DNA of 24,150 nucleotides from Bacillota bacterium (GTDB taxonomy: Bacteria > Bacillota > Clostridia > Acetivibrionales > DSM-2933). Shown here piece by piece: positions 15,495 to 22,481 of this stretch. The DNA is taken from assembly GCA_030705945.1 (NCBI GenBank), contig JAUZPS010000014.1:1-24150 (forward strand). The letters run 5' to 3'. A model generated the notes under the pieces. It was not told the DNA's origin. It worked only from the letters and a program-made list of their open reading frames with translations, and ran no database searches. A program made the translations under genes and the position numbers. Numbering within the stretch: position 1 is the first letter of the stretch; each line of letters begins with the position of its first letter.

Positions 15495-17372
15495 TTATGC
15501 AGTTCGCGGTTCATCCATATTATCCCATGCATGTGTCAAAGACATAGAAATCAAATCTGTTGTTATTTGCAATTGATTTTCATTGTAAGTAAAAATATTC
15601 TCAAATTTCATACTGTGAATAAAAATCAATGCCATAACTTTGTCCCTGTATAAAACAGGCGCAATCATCCAAGGAAGGTTTTTTTTCAATTTTTTGTTTG
15701 TATAAATACTTTTTGATTCTATAATATTTTTATATTTTGAGCTTTCTGTTATTTCAATCCTTGAGGGTAAAGTCCTTTCAATGGCTTTTGAACTTGCTTC
15801 AAGCCTGAGACTGCTTTCTTCATGGTCAAGTAAGTATATCGATACTTCCTCGGTCTTCATAGCATCTTCAAGGAGTTCAACAGAAGATGTGAAAATTTCC
15901 TTCAAATCAAGAGAATCAAGCTTTTTGGTCATATGATATATTTTACCAAGACTATTTTCAGAGTTCCTTATTTGATTAAGCATTTGATTTTTGGTATTTA
16001 AAGTTTCATCATATACTCGTTGCAGTAATTCCAGTTTCTCATTAGCAGCTTTTAAAGCCATATTTTTACGGTTTATTTCCCGTACATTTTTTCCTGCAAA
16101 ATAACCGGTGATGATTCCAATAAAAATATAAGCTAATATTTGAAGAATATTATTCTGTTTGATTAAAAATAATAAAAAATCATAGTTGTTATTTGACAAA
16201 TACGTAAACATAAGAATGAAAGAGGCCAGCGCTGCTGAGATTAATGCTTGTCTTATGCCGTATGCAACTCCGAATATCAATATATAAAATAATTTATAGT
16301 CAATCGACAAACCCGTTGACTCGAAATATGTCTTCTTAGCAGAAAGCGTTAAGAACAATACGATCAAAAACGCTCCAATATTCTCCATATACGGAATAAT
16401 TGGTTTTAATCTTTTTGTCATTTTACCACTTTTATTGGAACCAGAGCCTTTATTTTGGCTATTGTAATCCCTAAACCAGTTAATAGTCTTTTCTATACCT
16501 TCATCAAAGGAATATTTTGGGCTCCAATTCAAAGCCTTTTTTATTTTGCCATTATTGAGGCAAGATCTTTCGATATCTCCTTTTCTTTGATCAAGATAAA
16601 CTACTTCCTTAACTTCACTAAATTTATTTAGGACTGCCAATAGCTGTTTAAGACTTATTTCTGTATTGGTGGACAAATTGAAAACACCTGCGCAATCTGA
16701 ATTTACAGCCTTGAATATTGCATCCGCAAGATCTTCTACATATATGAAATCCCTAGTCTGAAGCCCATCTCCAAAAACCGTTAATTTCTCTTTGGTCAAA
16801 AGCTTTTCAACAAATATGGATATAACTCCACCCTCGCCTTTTGTTCCCTGTCTTGGGCCATAAACATTTGAAAACCTGAAACACACAGTCTTTAATCCAT
16901 AAATTTCATTCCACTTTCTACAATAAAATTCACCCAGGAATTTGTTTATACCATAGGGAGATACCGGTTCACAAGGTGAATCTTCACTGATGGGAACTTC
17001 ATTTACATCTCCATATGCAGCGGCAGAAGACGCAAATATGAATTTTTTTACTCCGAATTTGGATGAAAGTTGTAGCATATTAACTAACCCAAGAATATTG
17101 GATTTAGTGTCATAAGCTGGTTTTTCAACAGAAGTTTTCACATCAATTTGCGCAGCAAAGTGAACTACTATGTCAAATATATTTGCTCTAAATATTTCTT
17201 CGCATTTTTCATCGGTTACATCAATACAGTAAGATTGATGCCTAATTTTTACATTATCCTTATTACCGGTAGAAAGATTATCTATTATAAAAACTTCATA
17301 TCCCTCTTTATGGAAACGTTCAGCTACATGGGAGCCTATAAACCCATAGCCTCCTGTTATAAGAGCCTTCAT
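15495..17372 (-). CDS. pelD: Fused NAD-dependent sugar epimerase–PelD-like protein (GAF, no GGDEF)
   Basis: A 625-residue fusion. Residues 1-305 are an extended short-chain dehydrogenase of the UDP-sugar 4-epimerase type: GGYGFIG nucleotide site (7-13), catalytic S115/S116 and Y140-K144 (YGINK), and substrate motifs RFSNVYGPRQ and TRDFIYVEDLA. It resembles PelX/WbpP, which interconvert UDP-GlcNAc and UDP-GalNAc. After a Ser/Lys/Gly-rich linker come membrane segments at about 330-345, 359-391 and 409-427, a coiled coil at about 432-477, and a GAF-like domain at about 482-617. That second half has PelD architecture, but the chain ends after the GAF domain, so the degenerate GGDEF domain that binds c-di-GMP in Pseudomonas PelD is missing. 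The ATG at 17372 follows AGAGGGGGG by five to six bases; an upstream frame start at 17411 lies in the promoter region. It heads the operon. Confidence 0.85.
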   Translation of the reverse strand: MKALITGGYGFIGSHVAERFHKEGYEVFIIDNLSTGNKDNVKIRHQSYCIDVTDEKCEEIFRANIFDIVVHFAAQIDVKTSVEKPAYDTKSNILGLVNMLQLSSKFGVKKFIFASSAAAYGDVNEVPISEDSPCEPVSPYGINKFLGEFYCRKWNEIYGLKTVCFRFSNVYGPRQGTKGEGGVISIFVEKLLTKEKLTVFGDGLQTRDFIYVEDLADAIFKAVNSDCAGVFNLSTNTEISLKQLLAVLNKFSEVKEVVYLDQRKGDIERSCLNNGKIKKALNWSPKYSFDEGIEKTINWFRDYNSQNKGSGSNKSGKMTKRLKPIIPYMENIGAFLIVLFLTLSAKKTYFESTGLSIDYKLFYILIFGVAYGIRQALISAALASFILMFTYLSNNNYDFLLFLIKQNNILQILAYIFIGIITGYFAGKNVREINRKNMALKAANEKLELLQRVYDETLNTKNQMLNQIRNSENSLGKIYHMTKKLDSLDLKEIFTSSVELLEDAMKTEEVSIYLLDHEESSLRLEASSKAIERTLPSRIEITESSKYKNIIESKSIYTNKKLKKNLPWMIAPVLYRDKVMALIFIHSMKFENIFTYNENQLQITTDLISMSLTHAWDNMDEPRTA

Positions 17373-17414
17373 AAAATCCCCCCTCTTATTCATTAAAACA
17401 GCCTTTATCATAGC

Positions 17415-17444
17415 TATTCAATTAAAAATTATTTTTATGTGGGT
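17415..17444 (-). promoter_or_regulatory. Candidate SigI-type promoter of the pel operon
   Basis: On the minus strand ACCCAC (17439-17444) is followed after 18 bp by TGAATA (17415-17420), then GCTATGATAAAGG. The same arrangement occurs upstream of sigI at 19752-19782. The C-rich -35 resembles what is described for SigI promoters (ACCC-type -35, CGAA-type -10, from memory). No good sigma-A promoter is seen here. The assignment to SigI is inference. Confidence 0.5.
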
Positions 17445-17466
17445 TTTTAATAAAATAATTTTAAAA

Positions 17467-17505
17467 AAAGAAAAAGCTTATAAAGTTCACATAAGCTTTT
17501 TCTTT
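17467..17505 (-). terminator. Rho-independent terminator of sigI-rsgI
   Basis: A perfect 15-bp stem (AAAGAAAAAGCTTAT and its complement) with a nine-base loop is followed on the minus strand by a run of T. It lies 60 bases beyond the rsgI stop codon and just before the candidate pel promoter, separating the two transcription units. Confidence 0.88.
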
Positions 17506-17566
17506 CAAACTGTTGGAATTGGTAAGTTGACTCTTTTTATTTAGGGCTATGAGCTAATTTAATAGT

Positions 17567-18973
17567 CTATTTTGGAGTTGGTGTTGTATTTGTCTTTTGA
17601 TTCTCTTTTGGTATCGGTTTTGGCTCCTCCTTCGGTTTTGGCGCCTCTTTTTGTTTTGTTTCATCTATCGGTTTGAGCTCTTCTTTTTGTTTCGGTTCCT
17701 CTTTTTGCTTCGGCTCTTCTTTTGGTTTTGGAGTGTCTTTGGGCGTTGGCTTTGGTTTTGGAGTATCTTTTGCTGCTGATTTTTGATCCTCTTTTGGTTT
17801 TGGGGTATCTTTTAGCGTTGGTTTTGTTTTACTTTCATCCACTTCATCCTGCTTAACTTTTGTTGATTCTTTATACTGACTCTGAGAATCTGAGTTTATA
17901 ATGTCTTCACTATCCGCAGTAGTTGTCGGAGTATATTGAGGCGATATACTGTTATTAGATTGATCATTAGTTGAATTATTCTTTAATGGCGCAGAAGTAT
18001 ACTGTTCTATAACTTTATCCTCATGCTTCTCTTGGTTATCATTTTTATTATCTTCATTTTTCCCTTCTTCAATTGAATGTGGGAGCTTTGTATTCTTATT
18101 AGTATTGTTGGTATTTTCGTTATCGACTAACTCATTTGATTTCTTACCAAAGTCACTATCTCCAATAGTCTTGGAATTTTTATCAGCTTCATCATTGGCA
18201 AATACTCTACCGGAAGATTTTTCTATCAATTCATTCAATGGAATACTTTTTGCTTCCTGCTGAGTAATTTTTACCCCAATTTCAAGCGCTTTTGAATAAA
18301 GAGCATATCTTCCAATTGACATATCGTTGCTTTTTAAAGTACTTTTTATTTCTTGAGAGAGATTAATCGTTTGTATTGATATTTTGCCTTTATTTTTATT
18401 TAGAATTGAATTCTTTATTTTATCAACCGTTTCAATAAGTTTAATGTTGTTTTTTTTCACCTCTGCCTTTGATAATCCTTTTTTGTTGATTGAAGTTGAA
18501 GATATCAGCACAAGATTATCTTTCATCGGTTTAATAAATCCACTAATCTCTAATTCATTCATTACTCTAGAAACAGCATTCATAATCTTTTGTCCTCTTA
18601 AGTCCAGTGATCCCACTATCTTCTTGGCATCAGAATTCAATGGTTTAAGCTCAATAACATTGTCACACTCATCAATGGAAAATTCTATACTTGGGTTTAC
18701 ATCTATATCTATATAAGCAAAAACTTTAGGCTGTGAGTTGTTTAGATAGAAAAAAGCTGAAATAAACACTAACGCAAAAGCTGCCACTAGTCCAGACACA
18801 GCAAAAAGAGGACTGAGCATCTTTTTAGGAACAAGTTCTGCTTTCTCATCATATTGTACAATCTGCCCCAAAAACATACCCTCTACTCTTTTTATCCTTT
18901 TATATTGTCCTTTGTCATTTATTACTATAGCTTCCTTTTTCTTAAGTTCTAATATCACGCTTTCAATCTTCAA
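17567..18973 (-). CDS. rsgI: RsgI-type transmembrane anti-sigma factor
   Basis: About 468 residues. The N-terminal ~45 residues are the cytoplasmic RsgI_N domain that binds SigI (EAIVINDKGQYKRIKRVEGMF). One membrane segment follows at about 54-77, then the conserved extracellular domain. That domain contains DIDVNPSIEFSID, whose N93-P94 bond corresponds to the reported autocleavage site of RsgI/SEAL-type domains. From about 270 on the protein is low complexity, first Asn/Ser/Thr-rich, then Lys/Pro/Glu repeats to the end. No carbohydrate-binding module or hydrolase is present, unlike several Clostridium thermocellum RsgI proteins. The start is set at TTG 18973 because AAAGGGGG lies ten bases upstream; a TTG at 18994 is possible but precedes that site. 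It follows sigI by 22 bases. The signal sensed is unknown; a wall or polymer-related cue is a guess. Confidence 0.9.
   Translation of the reverse strand: MKIESVILELKKKEAIVINDKGQYKRIKRVEGMFLGQIVQYDEKAELVPKKMLSPLFAVSGLVAAFALVFISAFFYLNNSQPKVFAYIDIDVNPSIEFSIDECDNVIELKPLNSDAKKIVGSLDLRGQKIMNAVSRVMNELEISGFIKPMKDNLVLISSTSINKKGLSKAEVKKNNIKLIETVDKIKNSILNKNKGKISIQTINLSQEIKSTLKSNDMSIGRYALYSKALEIGVKITQQEAKSIPLNELIEKSSGRVFANDEADKNSKTIGDSDFGKKSNELVDNENTNNTNKNTKLPHSIEEGKNEDNKNDNQEKHEDKVIEQYTSAPLKNNSTNDQSNNSISPQYTPTTTADSEDIINSDSQSQYKESTKVKQDEVDESKTKPTLKDTPKPKEDQKSAAKDTPKPKPTPKDTPKPKEEPKQKEEPKQKEELKPIDETKQKEAPKPKEEPKPIPKENQKTNTTPTPK
17583..17830 (-). repeat. Lys-Pro-Glu coding repeats in the rsgI 3' end
   Basis: Imperfect 12- to 24-base repeats encode units such as DTPKPK, EEPKQK and EAPKPK in the last ~85 residues of RsgI. 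The tract is charged and proline-rich, so probably extended. It could change length by recombination. Confidence 0.8.
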
Positions 18974-18995
18974 TTGAATTACGCCCCCTTTCAAT

Positions 18996-19730
18996 CTATC
19001 CTTTAAGGAATTCCTTTATTATTTCCATATCACTTTTTAAGACAAGGCACGCTGCTATAATATACTTCCTATTTCTTTCCAGAGTTCTTTTATGCACCTT
19101 AATGTAAGATTCCAATTCGGACATAGGTATACGCTTTTTGGCAACCAGTTTTTGATACAAATTATCATTTTGGGTAATTACTTGAGCGATCTCAATCATC
19201 ATTTTCTTTGAATCCCTATGCTTTGGGGAATTTTTTATTAAATCTTCCATTGTTATTCCGAATTTTCTAAGAATCAAACTAAATTTTATTATTTCTTCTT
19301 TTACTTCAAAACGGTCAAAGTTGAGGACAATTAGATCTTCAAAAACTGAATTTTCAATTTTATGACATTCATTTTCTTCAAAATATGAAAAGGGATAAAC
19401 ATTTGAGTTTCTCCTTTCCATATTTTTATAATTAATCAGTCTTCTAATAATCACCAACTCTGAAAAGCTCAAAAAGTGCTGTTTTTTTGTTTTATCAAAT
19501 TTGTCAATGGCTTCATTAAATGCCATCAACGCAATACTGAATTCTTCGCTGTTTTCAACTTCAACATATTTTCTTATAGCCTTTGAAGCGCAGCTTAAAA
19601 TAAACGGTCTATAATTCTCAATAAATTTCTCTCTCAATTCATTGTTACCGCTTTTTATTTTATCTATGGTATCAGAAATATCTACATATTCATTTTTGGA
19701 ATCACTGTTTTTATTTTTATGCCAAAGCAA
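18996..19730 (-). CDS. sigI: RNA polymerase sigma factor SigI
   Basis: About 244 residues, the usual SigI length. Region-2-like features are visible at about 30-105: FIENYRPFILSCASKAI, EEFSIALMAFNEAIDKFD and FLSFSELVIIRRLINYKN. The C-terminal SigI-specific DNA-binding part (about 140-240) includes RIPMSELESYIKVHKRTLERNRKYIIA. SigI family factors are held by a membrane RsgI and released by extracellular signals; in cellulolytic clostridia they control polysaccharide-degrading genes. TTG at 19730 is preferred because AGGAG lies eight bases upstream; a GTG at 19739 would abut that site. The gene is followed directly by rsgI, the standard pair. The promoter-like element at 19752-19782 suggests autoregulation. 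Confidence 0.92.
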   Translation of the reverse strand: MLWHKNKNSDSKNEYVDISDTIDKIKSGNNELREKFIENYRPFILSCASKAIRKYVEVENSEEFSIALMAFNEAIDKFDKTKKQHFLSFSELVIIRRLINYKNMERRNSNVYPFSYFEENECHKIENSVFEDLIVLNFDRFEVKEEIIKFSLILRKFGITMEDLIKNSPKHRDSKKMMIEIAQVITQNDNLYQKLVAKKRIPMSELESYIKVHKRTLERNRKYIIAACLVLKSDMEIIKEFLKG

Positions 19731-19751
19731 GCGCTTCACTCCTATAATAGT

Positions 19752-19782
19752 TATTCATGTACACAAATTATTTTCCGTGGGT
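19752..19782 (-). promoter_or_regulatory. Candidate autoregulated SigI promoter
   Basis: On the minus strand ACCCAC (19777-19782) and TGAATA (19752-19757) are 19 bp apart, followed by ACTATTATAGG. The spacer shares AAAATAATTT with the pel promoter region. The implied leader is short, about 15 bases to the TTG, so the true start could differ. The rest of 19783-19931 contains only a weak hairpin and no gene. Confidence 0.5.
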
Positions 19783-19931
19783 ATAAATGAAATTTTTCAC
19801 GATTTATAAATAAAGGTATATGTTTTGTGATTTTAAAAGTTAATGTAAAATGTTTATCACGAAACATATAGTTGCTCTTAGCAGATGAAAAAGAGCTTTT
19901 TAAAACGAATTGATATATCCAAAATAAATAT

Positions 19932-21959
19932 TTACAAATAGAGATCTGAAAACTCTATATTAATCCTTTCAATGCGGTTTTCTTCAGTGCTTTCATTAAA
20001 AGTCGATATATTTTTCTGTCCAATGCAGTCATTATTTTCTTCAGCTACTCCGGACGGAAGCGTTATTAAGAATTCACTGCCATAGCCAAATTCACTTAAC
20101 ACCTCAATATTACCGCCATGCAAATTAACCAGTTCTTTAGTCAGCGATAAGCCAATACCGCTTCCTCCATGATTTCTGGTCAGGGACTTGTCTATTTGAC
20201 CGAATTTTTCAAAAATCATTTCAAGCTTATCTTTTTCTATCCCTATTCCATTATCTTTAACAGATATAACAACAAAATCTTTATTAACATAGATGTTTAC
20301 AGCTATTTTTCCTTTTGCGCAAGAAAACTTTACCGCATTAGAAAGAAGATTCATCATTATTCTTTCAATTTTTTCAGGGTCGCATATTATATTTTTTTCT
20401 GCTGCGTTGGTATTAAATTCAACCTCTAGTCCTTTACTTTTAATATATTCTGCTACCGAAGAAGTAATATTTTCTATAACGTTCACAATATCACATTTCT
20501 GTAGCTGTAAACTGTAAAATCCCGCATCAATCTTTGTAGAATCTATAAGATTGTTTATTAGTCGTATAAGTCTGTATGAGTTTTGTTTCAAAGTCTTTAA
20601 CTGTTTTTTGAGCTTATCGTCTTCTACAAGCCTGTCTTTTAAGTAAAGGGCTATAAGTTGTGCTGAACTCATAATTATATTTACGGGTGTTCTTAGCTCA
20701 TGAGATATGTTTGCGAAAAAGTCAGTCTTGAGCTTGTCGTTTTCAAGCGCCTCATGAGCATTTTTAATCTCAGTTATATTCTGGATCTGGGCAATAAAAT
20801 ATAATGGCGTCCCATGATTATCTCTGACTAAAGACCCGCTTAATAGTATCCATATCTGATAACCGTCCTTGTGAATGTAGCGGCTTTCCATATGACAGCG
20901 CTGTATTTTACCTTCAAGAAGCTGACGAGAAAATTTTGAATGAGCCTCACAATCTTCTTCCTTTGTGATATCCTTAAAGGATTTATTTAATAACTCTTCT
21001 TCACAATATCCGGTTATTTCGCATAGCGCCCTGTTTACCTTAAATATACCTCCATCTAGTCCTACAATTGCCATTCCTGTCGCCGCATGCTCAAATGCTC
21101 CTCTGAATTTTTCCTCGCTCTGGTTATACGCGTTTTCCATCTTTCTATATGGGTAGGTGACGGCGCTGATAAAAATACCCTTAAACAAAAGGAAATAATA
21201 GATAACTTTAAATGTGTGAGCCAATACATATTGGAAAGATGTCAGATTTTTAAACAAAGTAAAACATAATTCAGTCGGTATTGCTACTAAAATCGCCAAA
21301 AAGACAAACTTATTTGTAATAATGCTTTTTCTATCGAAATTTTTATATAAAATAATTAAAGTTAATATGGATATAATCACCATAGTATACTCACATATTA
21401 TTCTGGCAATAGTCGCTCCGTTCCCTGAATATAACTTTGGAAACAGCTCCGTAGATAATGACATCCCGAATGAAATTACTATTGTTGATGCTGCGGTCGC
21501 CAACAATGCTAGCCACTTATTTAATTTGATATGTAAGGCTTTGCCAGAGCTAATCAATAGTATCACAGATTCTGCAAGGCGCCCCAAAACACTATATTTT
21601 AATGAGAGATCAATAGCGTTAACTGAATTAAAATTTTGAATAAAATAATAAGTATGATGAGCATTAATAACCCCTATCATTAAAAATCCAAACCCGATTA
21701 TTATGTTTTCCTGAGGGTTGCTTTCATATGTATACCATACCACCGCAAAGGCTGTCATAGAAACAAATATGCACATAAGTTCAAGAATAGAATGTATAAA
21801 AACTACATCCTTCTTCCATATACTATGCGATAGCGCATATGAGATTATGGATGAGATTATAAGTATTAGCAAGTACTTAAATAATACCTCAGTTATATTC
21901 AAATGCTTTGAGTCTGACCAAATAAACATATTCTTAAATTTAATAATATTCATCCCCAT
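19932..21959 (-). CDS. MASE3-like PAS sensor histidine kinase
   Basis: A 675-residue membrane kinase. The N-terminal ~270 residues hold about eight hydrophobic segments resembling a MASE3 sensor domain. A PAS domain follows at about 282-396 (FRGAFEHAATGMAIVGLDGGIF, ending FIAQIQNITE), then HisKA with the phospho-acceptor H420 (FFANISHELRTPVN). The HATPase domain has the N box at about 537-546 (NLLSNAVKFS), G1 DNGIGI at about 569, and G2 GGSGIGLSL at about 598. A 40-residue acidic tail ends the protein; there is no receiver domain. The ATG at 21959 follows GGAG by six bases; a TTG at 21971 is less likely. No response regulator gene is adjacent, so its partner lies elsewhere. Ligand unknown. 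Confidence 0.88.
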   Translation of the reverse strand: MGMNIIKFKNMFIWSDSKHLNITEVLFKYLLILIISSIISYALSHSIWKKDVVFIHSILELMCIFVSMTAFAVVWYTYESNPQENIIIGFGFLMIGVINAHHTYYFIQNFNSVNAIDLSLKYSVLGRLAESVILLISSGKALHIKLNKWLALLATAASTIVISFGMSLSTELFPKLYSGNGATIARIICEYTMVIISILTLIILYKNFDRKSIITNKFVFLAILVAIPTELCFTLFKNLTSFQYVLAHTFKVIYYFLLFKGIFISAVTYPYRKMENAYNQSEEKFRGAFEHAATGMAIVGLDGGIFKVNRALCEITGYCEEELLNKSFKDITKEEDCEAHSKFSRQLLEGKIQRCHMESRYIHKDGYQIWILLSGSLVRDNHGTPLYFIAQIQNITEIKNAHEALENDKLKTDFFANISHELRTPVNIIMSSAQLIALYLKDRLVEDDKLKKQLKTLKQNSYRLIRLINNLIDSTKIDAGFYSLQLQKCDIVNVIENITSSVAEYIKSKGLEVEFNTNAAEKNIICDPEKIERIMMNLLSNAVKFSCAKGKIAVNIYVNKDFVVISVKDNGIGIEKDKLEMIFEKFGQIDKSLTRNHGGSGIGLSLTKELVNLHGGNIEVLSEFGYGSEFLITLPSGVAEENNDCIGQKNISTFNESTEENRIERINIEFSDLYL

Positions 21960-22185
21960 TTTTTTCTCCAATTATTATATAGATCGAACTGTAAAACTTG
22001 TTTTAGAAGCTTACGCTAAACAGCCAAAAAGATCTTATCATGGTTGCTTGGACAAGCCTTGAAGCATATTGCGAGACTTAAAAAATGCGCTTTAAGAATT
22101 CTACCGTTCGACATATATATAAAGACTCAGTTTATATATTCTTCCAAACAATGCATATTATATAATTTATGAATGAGTTTGTCTA

Positions 22186-22352
22186 TTATCTTAAATTTGC
22201 CTATAACAAAATAACGTTCGTTATTTATATAAAAAGCACTATTAATCTTACATTTGACGGAGAAAAATAACGAACACTTTAACGTTATTTTGTGATAGGC
22301 AAATGTAAAAGATTAATTGCTTTTTATTTAGCTCTGTCAAATGTAAGATTAA
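22186..22352. repeat. Interleaved fold-back repeat element
   Basis: Four related copies of a motif like TTAATCTTACATTTG occur: two forward at 22186-22201 and 22242-22258, and two reversed at 22298-22316 and 22336-22352. The 24-bp arms 22195-22218 and 22281-22304 match in 23 positions as an inverted repeat; the 17-bp arms 22242-22258 and 22336-22352 are perfect. The two inverted pairs overlap rather than nest. It could be a MITE-like element or a structured RNA; no ORF is inside. Confidence 0.8.
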
Positions 22353-22373
22353 CAGCTCTTTTAATATAAATAA

Positions 22374-22417
22374 AAATGTTTTGCAATATCTATTGATAAT
22401 ATTATTGCAAAACATTT
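22374..22417 (-). terminator. AT-rich hairpin downstream of the chemotaxis gene
   Basis: A perfect 15-bp stem, AAATGTTTTGCAATA with its complement, encloses a 14-base loop. On the minus strand it is followed by TTATTTATATT, a weak U-rich tract. It lies 64 bases after the stop codon of the chemotaxis receptor gene, so it probably ends that transcript. Confidence 0.55.
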
Positions 22418-22481
22418 CATATTATAAAGAATTCTTCGCTTTTCTCTGACTTAAATATAGATAACCAAATGTACCTATGAT

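Larger units (their letters stand above)
21960..22481. other. 522-bp gene-free stretch
   Basis: Between the kinase and chemotaxis genes there is no supportable gene on either strand. It holds an interleaved fold-back repeat (22186-22352) and a terminator-like hairpin (22374-22417). The part at 21980-22185 shows nothing recognisable. Confidence 0.7.

Noticed and set aside
17373..17566. c-di-GMP (GEMM) riboswitch in the pel leader
   Set aside because: The short leader shows only a terminator of the upstream operon and the promoter; none of the conserved riboswitch core was found.
17597..17779. Open frame on the plus strand opposite the rsgI tail, rich in Phe/Leu/Trp
   Set aside because: It is the complement of the Lys/Pro/Glu repeats and has no ribosome binding site; a compositional artefact.
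19863..19905. Small hairpin (GCTCTT/AAGAGC) with a T-run on the plus strand, between the kinase and sigI
   Set aside because: No plus-strand gene precedes it, and on the minus strand, where the genes are, no T-run follows the stem.
21974..21979. TATAAT on the minus strand just upstream of the kinase gene
   Set aside because: It would leave a leader of about ten bases and has no -35 at proper spacing.
21718..22062. Plus-strand open frame running out of the kinase gene into the gap, ending in a basic stretch
   Set aside because: Most of it is antisense to the kinase membrane domain; the short tail could recall a transposase remnant, but nothing supports it.
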